A stretch of 64,000 bases of DNA from Terrimonas ginsenosidimutans (GTDB taxonomy: Bacteria; Bacteroidota; Bacteroidia; Chitinophagales; Chitinophagaceae): the NCBI RefSeq assembly GCF_022012415.1, contig NZ_JAKLTR010000017.1, positions 1-64,000 of the forward strand. Reading direction: 5' to 3'. The stretch's first letter is position 1; every line of letters starts with the position of its first letter. The notes under the pieces were generated by a model, which made no database searches, was not told where the DNA came from, and saw nothing but the letters and a program-made list of their open reading frames with translations. Made by a program: the position numbers and the translations under genes. Below are positions 50,571 to 58,907 of the stretch, piece after piece.

Positions 50571-51134
50571 TTGCGAATTGAGCACCCTCATATTAAACTT
50601 TGGCATGGGCTGAAGAATGGAGACCGGGATGCACTTGCCGGACTTTTTACTGCCTATTATCCATTACTTATAAAGTATGGAAGTAAGATCTGTGCAGATA
50701 AAGGTTTACTGGAAGACAGCATTCAGGATCTGTTCGCAGAGATCTGGCAAAGTAAGTCGCGTTCAGAAATTCAGTCTGTTCAGGCCTACCTGCTTAAAGC
50801 ATTAAAATATAAACTGTATAAAAAACAACGTTTACCTCATTCTGCTGCACTAAACGAAAATGAGCCTTCCGAAATGTTGTTTGAAGTGAGTCATGATAAT
50901 TTCATGATCGAAAAACAGGAAGATCAAAATAAGAAACAGCGTATCATCGATGCACTTAAAAAATTATCCAATCGCCAGCGTGAGATCATCTACCTGAAGA
51001 TCTACCAGGAACTCAGCTACGAAGAGATCAGCGATATCATGAACATCAACTACCAGGTGGCACGCAACCTGATGAGCCAGGCAATCAAGGCGCTGAAGAA
51101 GACTTTGCTCATGCTGGTGGGATGGGTGTTGTGA
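50571..51134 (+). CDS. ECF RNA polymerase sigma factor, TTG start
   Basis: A 187-residue extracytoplasmic-function sigma factor. Region 2 covers about 20-90 (DALAGLFTAYYPLLIKYG, DLFAEIWQSK). Region 4 covers about 125-180 (KLSNRQREIIYLKIYQ, LSYEEISDIMNINYQVARNL). The start must be the TTG: an in-frame stop lies just 2 codons upstream and no ATG occurs before region 2. With the divergent FecR and the STN-bearing SusC it forms a trans-envelope regulatory circuit. It should activate the SusCD promoter when the ligand is bound. Confidence 0.92.
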   Translation: MRIEHPHIKLWHGLKNGDRDALAGLFTAYYPLLIKYGSKICADKGLLEDSIQDLFAEIWQSKSRSEIQSVQAYLLKALKYKLYKKQRLPHSAALNENEPSEMLFEVSHDNFMIEKQEDQNKKQRIIDALKKLSNRQREIIYLKIYQELSYEEISDIMNINYQVARNLMSQAIKALKKTLLMLVGWVL

Positions 51135-51135
51135 T

Positions 51136-51269
51136 GGGAGGTTTAATAGGTTCCCTAAGTTTATTACGCCTTTTTTCGTTCTATACATAACAGATAATAG
51201 GAAGTGCACTTTATCAACTTTACTACTTATGTCTGTAGTAACTGACTTATGGAACCTATGAAACCTTCC
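51136..51269. repeat. Inverted repeat flanking a unique core
   Basis: GGGAGGTTTAATAGGTTCC (51136-51154) and GGAACCTATGAAACCTTCC (51251-51269) are inverted copies matching at 17 of 19 positions, about 96 bp apart. The left arm begins right after the sigma-factor stop codon. It resembles the arms at 35655-35825. Confidence 0.7.
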
Positions 51270-51371
51270 AAACCCAAACTAACACCCGTACTGCGTTTTC
51301 TTGCAGGTTAAATCTTCGCATTCTCCGTTTGAAACCAACGAATTGACCCTATTAGAATGGTTACATTTTAA

Positions 51372-51379
51372 TATCTTTG
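51372..51379 (+). promoter_or_regulatory. Candidate -7 box (TATCTTTG)
   Basis: An exact match to TAnnTTTG, 31 bp before the ATG of the NagB-PIG-L gene. A TTGA lies about 25 bp further upstream, somewhat beyond the usual -33 distance. Confidence 0.5.
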
Positions 51380-51410
51380 GCCACTCAATTCAGATAGGAA
51401 AATAACCACT

Positions 51411-53339
51411 ATGGCAAAAAAAGCAGCTGCAATGGATCTTTCAGACAGCTTTGAAAAAATCCCCGTTAAAGTATTTCCTGATCCTAAAAAAGGATCTGCG
51501 GCAGTAGCCGTGGAAATTGCAAATTTGATCAGGTCAAAACAACAGCAAAAACAGTCTTGTGTATTGGGGCTTGCAACAGGCTCCACTCCAAAATCCCTTT
51601 ATGCAGAACTCGTTAGAATGCATAAGGAAGAAGGATTGAGTTTTAAGAATGTGATCACATTCAACCTGGATGAATATTACCCGATCGAAACAGATGCCCT
51701 GCAAAGCTATAACCGCTTTATGAAGGCGAATCTCTTTGATCATGTTGATATCTTACCGGAAAACATTCATATCCCAAATGGTGAAATAGAGAAAGAAGAG
51801 ATCAAATCTCATTGTATCCAGTATGAAAAAAAGATCGAAGCGGCTGGAGGAATAGACCTGCAGATCCTTGGCATCGGTACGAACGGACATATCGGATTTA
51901 ACGAACCCGGTTCAGGCATCTACTCACGCACAAGGCTTATCACACTTGATAATTCAACCCGTATTGCAAATGCATACGAGTTTGCCAATATTTCGCAGGT
52001 TCCCCGCCTCGCAATCACCATGGGGATCGGAACCATATTAAGAGCGAAAAAAGTGATCCTCCTTGCGTGGGGTCCTTCGAAAGCTCCGGTGATCAAACAG
52101 GCTGTTGAAGATGACGATTCTGAACATGTACCGGCCTCTCTACTGCAGAATCATGATGATGTTACCTTTTTCGTTGATGAGGCCGCGGCAGCGGAGCTTA
52201 CCCGCAACAAAACACCATGGCTGACCGGCGACTGTGAATGGACTTCCCTGATGATCAAAAAAGCCGTGGTAAACATGGCACTGAAGCTCAAAAAGCCGGT
52301 CCTGAGTCTTACCAACAGTGATTACAATGAGTTTGGCCTGAGCGACCTACTGGTCGAAAAAGGCGATGCATACGAGATCAACCTGCAGGTATATTACATG
52401 CTGCGTGATTCCATCACCGGCTGGCCCGGAGGAAAACCTGACGCGGTGATCCCTGCCCATCCTGAGCGTTCAGAGCCCTATCCAAAGCGCGTGATCATTT
52501 TCTCCCCCCACCCCGATGATGATATCATCAGTATGGGAGGAACATTCCAGCGGCTGCACGATCAGGGACATGATGTGCATGTGGGCTACCAGACTTCCGG
52601 CAACATCGCCGTGACAGACGAGTTTGTTACGCGGTTCCTCGACTTTGCCGTAGGATTTGAAGAGATCGTTGGCATTGATACAAAAACATCAGGGCAGATC
52701 CTCGCCGAAGCCCGCGAATTCATCTCCTCAAAGAAATCAAATCAGGTAGATACCCCAACCATCCGCAATATAAAAGGGTTGATCCGCCGTTGCGAAGCAA
52801 AAGCAACCTGTCGCTATGTTGGCATCCCCGACAAGAACATACACTTCCAGAACCTTCCTTTCTACGAAACCGGCACCATTGAAAAGAATCCGATGGGTGA
52901 AAAGGACGTCGAGATCACGATCGAACTGCTGCGCAAAATAAAACCTCACCAGGTCTACTGTGCAGGAGACTTCGCTGATCCGCACGGTACCCACCTCGTT
53001 TGTTTTAACGTAGTACTGGAAGCCTTGAGACGCATTAAGGCCGATGGCGACGAATGGCTCAGCGATTGCTGGTTATGGCTTTACAAAGGCGCATGGCAGG
53101 AATGGAACATCGAGGAGATCGAAATGGCCATCCCGATGAGCCCCGACCAGGTAGTAAAAAAGCGCTTCGGCATCTTCATCCACCAGTCCCAGAAAGACAT
53201 GGTACCATTCCAGGGCAGCGATTCCCGGGAGTTCTGGCAGCGCGCCGAAGCCCGCAATGCCGCTACCGCACGTATTTATGCTGATCTCGGATTGACGCAT
53301 TATGCGGCAATGGAGGCGTTTGTGAGATGGCATTATTAG
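51411..53339 (+). CDS. nagB: Glucosamine-6-phosphate deaminase fused to a PIG-L/LmbE-type deacetylase domain
   Basis: A 642-residue cytosolic fusion. The N-terminal NagB domain (about 15-285) has LATGSTPKSLYAEL, FNLDEYYPIETDALQSYN and GIGTNGHIGFNEPGS with the catalytic His and Glu. It converts glucosamine 6-phosphate to fructose 6-phosphate and ammonia. The C-terminal PIG-L domain (about 355-600) has the zinc motif PHPDDD (366-371) and DPHGTHLVC. PIG-L domains deacetylate GlcNAc-containing substrates, so the protein may join two steps of amino-sugar use (inference). An exact -7 box and a strong terminator define a single-gene unit. Confidence 0.93.
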   Translation: MAKKAAAMDLSDSFEKIPVKVFPDPKKGSAAVAVEIANLIRSKQQQKQSCVLGLATGSTPKSLYAELVRMHKEEGLSFKNVITFNLDEYYPIETDALQSYNRFMKANLFDHVDILPENIHIPNGEIEKEEIKSHCIQYEKKIEAAGGIDLQILGIGTNGHIGFNEPGSGIYSRTRLITLDNSTRIANAYEFANISQVPRLAITMGIGTILRAKKVILLAWGPSKAPVIKQAVEDDDSEHVPASLLQNHDDVTFFVDEAAAAELTRNKTPWLTGDCEWTSLMIKKAVVNMALKLKKPVLSLTNSDYNEFGLSDLLVEKGDAYEINLQVYYMLRDSITGWPGGKPDAVIPAHPERSEPYPKRVIIFSPHPDDDIISMGGTFQRLHDQGHDVHVGYQTSGNIAVTDEFVTRFLDFAVGFEEIVGIDTKTSGQILAEAREFISSKKSNQVDTPTIRNIKGLIRRCEAKATCRYVGIPDKNIHFQNLPFYETGTIEKNPMGEKDVEITIELLRKIKPHQVYCAGDFADPHGTHLVCFNVVLEALRRIKADGDEWLSDCWLWLYKGAWQEWNIEEIEMAIPMSPDQVVKKRFGIFIHQSQKDMVPFQGSDSREFWQRAEARNAATARIYADLGLTHYAAMEAFVRWHY

Positions 53340-53371
53340 AGCGGGAAGGGGTTTCGGGCAGTTCGAAGAAC

Positions 53372-53541
53372 GTTGAACGTTGACCGTTGTCCGTTGTCCG
53401 GAAGGGAATTGAACAATCTTATAAAGCAGAAGTGCCCGGAAAACGGGCGGCTTCTGCTTTTTTTGTTATGTGAATGGTAAATCGCAGTGAACCGGTAATG
53501 TACAATCGTTGACGGTCAACGGACAACGGACAACGGACAAC
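53372..53541. repeat. Facing heptamer arrays (4 + 4) around the nagB terminator
   Basis: The left array, GTTGAAC GTTGACC GTTGTCC GTTGTCC (53372-53399), faces the right array, GGTCAAC GGACAAC GGACAAC GGACAAC (53514-53541). The spacer holds the nagB terminator. The right array ends 16 bp before the next start codon. The heptamers are variants of the GATGGCC type seen elsewhere. Confidence 0.88.
53423..53464 (+). terminator. Terminator of nagB
   Basis: AAAGCAGAAG ... GCCCG, loop GAAAA, CGGGC ... CTTCTGCTTT, with small internal bulges and a T-run. The outer 10 bp are identical to those of the terminator at 54261-54302. Confidence 0.9.
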
Positions 53542-53557
53542 GATCACTAAAGGAACG

Positions 53558-54202
53558 ATGAATAAGCTGGGGTTCTTATTACTGGCCATGGGTGTTACTA
53601 CCGTTTATTCCTGGAATCAGGCTGTTAAAGGCGAAAATGTTATGCCCCTGATACTTGCCGGTGTCGGCGGCGGATTGGTGCTTGCGATCATTATGATGTT
53701 CAAAAAGGAATGGTCTCCATTTCTCGCTCCGGTATATGCATTGATGGAAGGCTTGTTCGTGGGAGCTGTCAGCGCCTATTATGATTTTGCAGCACCGGGC
53801 TTGCCAATGCAGGCGGTTGCGCTTACGCTGATCGTTGCCCTGGTCATGTTCCTGATCTATCGTTACAGGATCATCCGGGTAACAGGTCGTTTCCGCATGG
53901 TGATCACCATCGCCACCGCGGCGCTGGGTATATTCTATCTGATCCAATGGATCACTTACCTCGCAATGGGATCTCCGATCGCGTCTTTTACAAATGCATC
54001 GACACCCCTCGGTATCGGGTTTTCTATTCTTGTGGTTGGGCTTGCTTCCTTCAACCTGCTCCTCAATTTCGATACGATCGAAAAAGGTGTTGAAGTGCGT
54101 GCAGCAAAATATATGGAATGGTATAGTGCATTCGGCCTGCTTGTAACGCTGGTATGGCTGTATCTGGAAATCCTGCGCTTACTCTCAAAACTGAGAGACT
54201 AG
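53558..54202 (+). CDS. Bax inhibitor-1/YccA-family membrane protein
   Basis: A 214-residue integral membrane protein with six or seven hydrophobic segments (about 3-20, 28-47, 56-76, 84-103, 112-135, 149-169, 185-205). The motifs MEGLFVGAVSAYYD and NLLLNFDTIEKGVE are typical of the YccA/BaxI_1 branch. In E. coli YccA modulates the FtsH protease. The role here is unknown. It is bracketed by two terminators with the same stem sequence and preceded by a heptamer palindrome, so it is a single-gene unit. Confidence 0.9.
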   Translation: MNKLGFLLLAMGVTTVYSWNQAVKGENVMPLILAGVGGGLVLAIIMMFKKEWSPFLAPVYALMEGLFVGAVSAYYDFAAPGLPMQAVALTLIVALVMFLIYRYRIIRVTGRFRMVITIATAALGIFYLIQWITYLAMGSPIASFTNASTPLGIGFSILVVGLASFNLLLNFDTIEKGVEVRAAKYMEWYSAFGLLVTLVWLYLEILRLLSKLRD

Positions 54203-54260
54203 GTATCCCCCAGGCGCTTACGGTCATTCGCCAATGATGAAAATTTCAGTCACAAACATT

Positions 54261-54302
54261 ATAAAGCAGAAGCCCTCCTGAACCGGAGGGCTTCTGCTTT
54301 AT
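54261..54302. terminator. Bidirectional terminator hairpin
   Basis: ATAAAGCAGAAGCCCTCC, loop TGAACC, GGAGGGCTTCTGCTTTAT form an uninterrupted 18-bp stem between convergent genes. The outer part AAAGCAGAAG is shared with the terminator at 53423-53464. Confidence 0.9.
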
Positions 54303-54371
54303 AAAATATTCCTGATGGAGAATCAGCCCATCGCTCAAATGCTATCGAACCACTCAAAAGATTCTTCTATT

Positions 54372-55445
54372 TCAGGAGTGATTTCCGGGCAATTTTGCCT
54401 CTTCCGTATCCTTCACTTCTTCCGCGATCTTCGGGATGTCTTTGTTTACAAATTCACTCATATAGATCTTGAAGAGGACAATGATATAGCTGATCAGAAG
54501 CGGTCCGAATACCAGCCCGATAAAGCCAAACAGGCCAAGGCCGACGATCACGCCGAGGATGGTGATCACCGGGTGAACATCACCCATCCGCTTCATGATC
54601 GTGATACGGGCGATATAATCGACGTTACCGGTAACGACGATGCTGTAAAGCGTGATCCAGGTCGCATTCCAGGTATCGCCGACGGCAAACATATAGATCA
54701 CCATTGGCACCCAGACCACCATGGTACCAACAACCGGGAAGAAAGCGAATGCACCGGTCAGAAAGCCCCACAATCCCCATTCTTTCACTCCGAAAATAAA
54801 ATACCCAAGCGTTGCCACCAATCCCTGGATGATCGAGATCAGCGGAATGCCGAGAGCGTTCGCCCGAACCATTTTTTTTGTTTCGGCAGCCAACATATTG
54901 ATGTTCTCCTGTTTCAACGGAATGATCTGGTTGAGCATACGTTCGATCTCCCGCCCATTCGTCAGCATGAAATACAAAATGAATAACATGATCGCCAGGT
55001 TACTGATCAGGTTAGCCGTGCTGTTCAGCACACTTGGGATAAATGCTGTCAGCTTGCTTAATGAATTGGTAAGCGTTGCCTCTGAAACGATCGTAAACCC
55101 GATCTTTTGCTGAACCGTATCAAGTGAATGCCTTGCGGCTGCGATCATTGCATTAGGATCCGCAAGAAATGCATTTATCTTCGGACTGATCAGCGTAATG
55201 GCGAGATATATGGGTAAACCAAGTAAAAACAGGTAATAGATGATAAATAAGCCTGCTGCACCACCTTTTTTCCATTTACGATGGTAGATCAGCTGAAAAT
55301 AGTTTGCGCGGCTTAAAATATACAGGGTCAATGCACCCAGTAAGCCGGGAAGAAAAACCGTTAATTCGATGATAACTAGATAAGCGAGCAGAATAATGAT
55401 CATTAACAGCAAAACCTGTTTGATCCGGTCGTTGAATGTAGGCAT
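54372..55445 (-). CDS. AI-2E (PerM) family transporter
   Basis: A 357-residue membrane protein with about eight hydrophobic segments. It shows the AI-2E/PerM architecture: short N-terminal segments (12-45, 60-82), a soluble loop region (about 85-140) and a C-terminal block with GLWGFLTGAFAFFPVVGTMVVWVP and IGLVFGPLLISYIIVLF. The charged tail is typical. Members have been linked to export of autoinducer-2 and to sodium/proton exchange, so the substrate here is open. It is divergent from the AsmA-like gene. Confidence 0.9.
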   Translation of the reverse strand: MPTFNDRIKQVLLLMIIILLAYLVIIELTVFLPGLLGALTLYILSRANYFQLIYHRKWKKGGAAGLFIIYYLFLLGLPIYLAITLISPKINAFLADPNAMIAAARHSLDTVQQKIGFTIVSEATLTNSLSKLTAFIPSVLNSTANLISNLAIMLFILYFMLTNGREIERMLNQIIPLKQENINMLAAETKKMVRANALGIPLISIIQGLVATLGYFIFGVKEWGLWGFLTGAFAFFPVVGTMVVWVPMVIYMFAVGDTWNATWITLYSIVVTGNVDYIARITIMKRMGDVHPVITILGVIVGLGLFGFIGLVFGPLLISYIIVLFKIYMSEFVNKDIPKIAEEVKDTEEAKLPGNHS

Positions 55446-55593
55446 AGTGATACTAAGGTATGTATTTGATCAGTCAAAAAGGATGCAAGAAAACCTGTTG
55501 GTAGTTTACAGGGGTGAATATTTGTAAAATATTGTACAACATCATCTTCACAGGTGTTTTTTTTCTTGGAACAGAAATTGTCATACGCCTGCT

Positions 55594-57288
55594 ATGCGAA
55601 CCATACCCCACAAAATACGAAAAGCTACATCTACCCCTAAAGGTAAACTGATTTTTTTTGGTATCATCGTCGGCTTGCTTGGTATTGTTGCCGCTGCTGT
55701 GATCTACTGGGGATTTTACAGGAAACAGATCATTCGCACAAAGCTTGAAGATACGATCAAAGAAAAAAGCAAAGGACTCTACAAGATCGTATATGATAAA
55801 CTCGATCTGGATGAAGTAGCCGGAGATCTGGCGGTAACGGATTTTTCCCTGTCATACGACAGTATGAAATACCTCTCCATGAAACAGGCAAACGATGCGC
55901 CTCCCACCCTGCTGAATATAAAAATCCCATCAATCATTGTATCAGGGGTAAAAACACCCCGGGCTCTTATCGACAAAGAGATTGTGGGGAAAAACTTGCA
56001 GATCAATGATCCCGTGATAGATATCATATACACTTATTCCGGGCGGGACTCTCTCAGGAGCACTCCAACCCGCGAAGTGTATGAGCAGATCCTTGGCAAT
56101 CTCAACCTCATCAAAGTAGACACGCTAACGGTCAATAACGCGAGGATCTCAACCCGCGACATCAATACCGGTAACGTAAAAGTTGAGGTGATCAATACCA
56201 CGATCCGCCTGCTGGATGTGAGCGTTGACAGCGCTTCCTGGAAAGACACCACTCGCTTGCTATTTGCAAAGCAGGTGGAGATCAACGCAGGATCCGTTAC
56301 CTGGAAATCGAAAGAAAGACCCTACTCTTTCGGACTGGACAGTGTGCAGCTTAATTCAGCATCCAATGAGATCCGTGTTGGACATTTCCATATTGATCCG
56401 TTGCTCCCGGAAGATAAATTCATTCAGAGTTTGCCACGCCAGGACGACCGATTTGATTTTTCTTTAAAAGGAATTTCCATCAAAGGCATGAACTTTCCCG
56501 CATTGTTCAAAGAAGAACTATTTGCAGACAGTATCGGTGTGGCCACTGCATCCATAAAAATCTACCGCGACCTTGGCTATAAGGCAGGAATGAGAGGACC
56601 GGTCAAATTGTTTCCTCATCAATCAATGGTAAAAGCACCGCTGCCTTTTCAAATCAAAAAGATCGTTTTGTCCAATGCGTTTATTGAGTACAAGGAAAGA
56701 GCGGTCATCTCAAGACAGGCGGGTAAAGTTCAGTTCTATAACACCTATGCTACCATTACCAATCTGACGAACCGGCAGGATGCTGCTGCCGAGAATAATA
56801 TACTTGCGATCAACATCAATACACGCTTCCTGAATAAAGCGCCTTTGCGTGTTACCTGGAAATTCTATCTTTTCCACCCGAACGGACGCTTCGATATAAA
56901 TGGCAACCTCGGTACTATAGACGCTACAGCTATAAACGCATTGTCAGTGCCAATGGGACCGGCCCGTATAGAACAGGGTACGATCAACGGACTCAGCTTT
57001 ACATTGAGCGGCAATACCAATAATATGACCGGACAGGTTAAAATGCTGTATGATGATCTAAAAGTTTCGCTGTTGCAAAAAGATGATGAGAGTAAAAAAC
57101 TGGAGAAGAAAAAGCTCGCAAGCTTTGCCGCAAATATCATGATCAAGAATTCAAACCCATCAAAAAAGAAAGAAGAGCCGCGCGTGGCAAATGTCAACTT
57201 CACAAGAGACAAACACCGGTCTATCTTTCACCTTTCGTGGAAATCGTTATTTACAGGCATCAAAGAATCCGCAGGCATAAAGAAGTGA
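55594..57288 (+). CDS. AsmA-like membrane-anchored protein
   Basis: A 564-residue protein. A basic N-terminus is followed by one membrane segment (about 19-42, LIFFGIIVGLLGIVAAAVIYWG). The rest is a long beta-rich periplasmic region that resembles AsmA/DUF748-type proteins: it begins KLDLDEVAGDLAVTDFSLSYD, continues with repeated strand pairs such as LNLIKVDTLTVNNARISTRD and ends with RGPVKL-type and GNTNNMTGQVKMLYDDLKVS stretches. Such proteins belong to the group thought to bridge the envelope for lipid transfer. This assignment is by pattern only. A terminator lies downstream. Confidence 0.7.
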   Translation: MRTIPHKIRKATSTPKGKLIFFGIIVGLLGIVAAAVIYWGFYRKQIIRTKLEDTIKEKSKGLYKIVYDKLDLDEVAGDLAVTDFSLSYDSMKYLSMKQANDAPPTLLNIKIPSIIVSGVKTPRALIDKEIVGKNLQINDPVIDIIYTYSGRDSLRSTPTREVYEQILGNLNLIKVDTLTVNNARISTRDINTGNVKVEVINTTIRLLDVSVDSASWKDTTRLLFAKQVEINAGSVTWKSKERPYSFGLDSVQLNSASNEIRVGHFHIDPLLPEDKFIQSLPRQDDRFDFSLKGISIKGMNFPALFKEELFADSIGVATASIKIYRDLGYKAGMRGPVKLFPHQSMVKAPLPFQIKKIVLSNAFIEYKERAVISRQAGKVQFYNTYATITNLTNRQDAAAENNILAININTRFLNKAPLRVTWKFYLFHPNGRFDINGNLGTIDATAINALSVPMGPARIEQGTINGLSFTLSGNTNNMTGQVKMLYDDLKVSLLQKDDESKKLEKKKLASFAANIMIKNSNPSKKKEEPRVANVNFTRDKHRSIFHLSWKSLFTGIKESAGIKK

Positions 57289-57450
57289 TCATCGCATTTA
57301 CCGGTACGGGCTGACTTATCAAACTGACCGCTCATGAGCCCACAAGACCGGGGCATTCCTGGCTTACTATGATACCGGTAAAAGAAAAGCGGGAAGGCGG
57401 GAAGAAGATTTCTGGTATAACCAATCCCGGTGCACCTCTGTAAAAGTAAA

Positions 57451-57482
57451 AAGGGATATCGCCCACCAGCGATATCCCTTTG
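57451..57482 (+). terminator. Terminator after the AsmA-like gene
   Basis: AAGGGATATCGC, loop CCACCA, GCGATATCCCTT form a perfect 12-bp stem with a short T-run, about 160 bp downstream of the stop. Confidence 0.85.
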
Positions 57483-57956
57483 TTCTCCGTAAACCTTCAC
57501 CTTTTCCAGTACCGTCCAGGCAATAGAATATCATTCAGCAAACGCTGTTACTTTTTGTTGGAGCTATGCTGCAATTATATGAATGTAGCAAGCGGCTTTC
57601 GGGGGTATGTATTAAGTTGTGCTACTGACAAGAGCGAAGTAATACTAATTTACACTTATTATTCTGTCCGGCATTTTCCGGGACGGGAAAAGAATGCCCT
57701 AATCAGTCCAATTATAAGTTGTAACACCTATTGGTAATAATCAAAAGAAGTCTTAATTTTAGTAACAACCTTAACAAACTGCAAAACCTTCCTTTGGAAT
57801 TAACGACTAACCTGACTGCCATTTGCTGCAATCCGCAGTTCTTCCGTCTCTTCTTCCGGGAATATGTTTTTTTTGGAAAGTCCTATTATCTACGAAATAA
57901 CCATCTTCATCCCCCCTGTTTCGTCTCTTTTTCCATTAATCATAAACCGGATCTGT
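57483..57956 (+). other. Upstream region of the AraC-type regulator
   Basis: No convincing gene is seen. Two frames on the + strand are open but rich in Cys, Tyr and Asn and show no domain. An imperfect inverted repeat (GGCATTTTCC...GGGAAAAGAATGCC) lies near 57670-57700. The regulator's frame is open for about 90 bp upstream of the chosen ATG, so a somewhat longer protein cannot be ruled out. Confidence 0.45.
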
Positions 57957-58325
57957 ATGTTAAAATCAATTCAACTCAAAGAGTCAAGAAATCAGGTGCA
58001 TTCGAAAATGCTCTCTGTAGAGAAAATGCTAGATGTGTATCTTGAAAAGGATCTCCCGTCTATCCGGGCAATCGCTCAGGATCTTTCATTAAGTGAATCA
58101 ACACTGAAACGCAATTTCAAAAAAGTGTTTGGAACCAGTATCTACCATTTCTACCTGCAAAAGAAAATGCAGCAGGCAAGACAACTGCTGGCAGAGCAAA
58201 ACACCTCTGTAAAAGAAATTGCTTTCCGTCTCGGTTATGAAAAGCCGAGTAATTTTATCCGCGTGTTCAAGAAACACTACAGTTCATCGCCAGGTCTGCT
58301 TCGTAAAAAGATGTTGACCGAGTAG
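57957..58325 (+). CDS. Short AraC-family transcriptional regulator (DNA-binding domain only)
   Basis: A 122-residue protein that consists almost only of the AraC double helix-turn-helix. SIRAIAQDLSLSESTLKRNF is the first HTH and SVKEIAFRLGYEKPSNFIRV the second, followed by FKKHYSSSPGLLRKK. The ligand-binding domain of classical AraC members is absent, so its activity may be set by its level or by a partner. The ATG at 57957 was chosen because it is close to the domain. A longer form from 57864 would add an unlikely hydrophobic tail. A terminator follows. Confidence 0.85.
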   Translation: MLKSIQLKESRNQVHSKMLSVEKMLDVYLEKDLPSIRAIAQDLSLSESTLKRNFKKVFGTSIYHFYLQKKMQQARQLLAEQNTSVKEIAFRLGYEKPSNFIRVFKKHYSSSPGLLRKKMLTE

Positions 58326-58356
58326 CTTATTTTGGTACTCTGAGAATCATCGACGA

Positions 58357-58392
58357 CATAACCTCTTCTTCCGGGAAGAGGTTATGTTTTTT
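58357..58392 (+). terminator. Terminator of the AraC-type gene
   Basis: CATAACCTCTTC, loop TTCCGG, GAAGAGGTTATG form a perfect 12-bp stem followed by six T residues. Confidence 0.93.
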
Positions 58393-58907
58393 AGGAAGGT
58401 TCATTGCAAACTCTTACCTTTTTCGGATCATGTTGAAAAGTTGGGGGATGGTCTACAAAATGGCTTGGGTTGAAATGTTCCGGATGAGCATCGCTCGCAT
58501 AAACTTCTGCCAGCCCTTCCACCGTAGCGAAGCGGAGGAGGGAACCTACGCCAGTCGCTCAAAAGATTTATCGCCCTCAGCGTGTCAGCTTGTCACCATT
58601 TTTCACTGCCTAAAACCCCGTCAAACTTTGGACGGCCAAAGGACGACCAAGAGACGAACTAACGACGACCAACAGCCATTTCAAAAACATGCGAAGTTTG
58701 ACCCTGAATGATTATCATCAGTCAACACACAGCTGGCTTCGCGTGCCAGAATGTCGTATCTAAGGAGCAAGCCTGATTACATCAGGCGAGGGACCGAAGC
58801 AAAAGCAAAAACTTTAAACTTTTAAACCATTAAACTCTTAGACAACCATCTCTCAATTTTTTCGCTTGATCCCCTGATCATCTTACCGTAAGCTTAAACC
58901 ATTATTC
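58393..58907. other. Gene-free stretch with short tandem repeats
   Basis: No convincing ORF. It holds four degenerate 11-mers near 58630-58675 (GGACGGCCAAA, GGACGACCAAG, AGACGAACTAA, CGACGACCAAC), a small hairpin GCCTGAT-TAC-ATCAGGC and an AT-rich AAACTTTTAAAC stretch near 58807-58840. These resemble decayed dispersed repeats. The DinB promoter should lie at the right end. Confidence 0.45.

Noticed and set aside
51843-51920. Asn in place of the catalytic Asp (TNGH instead of NDGH) in the NagB domain
   Set aside because: The same substitution is, as far as I recall, normal in other active NagB branches such as the Bacillus type, so it is not a sign of inactivity.
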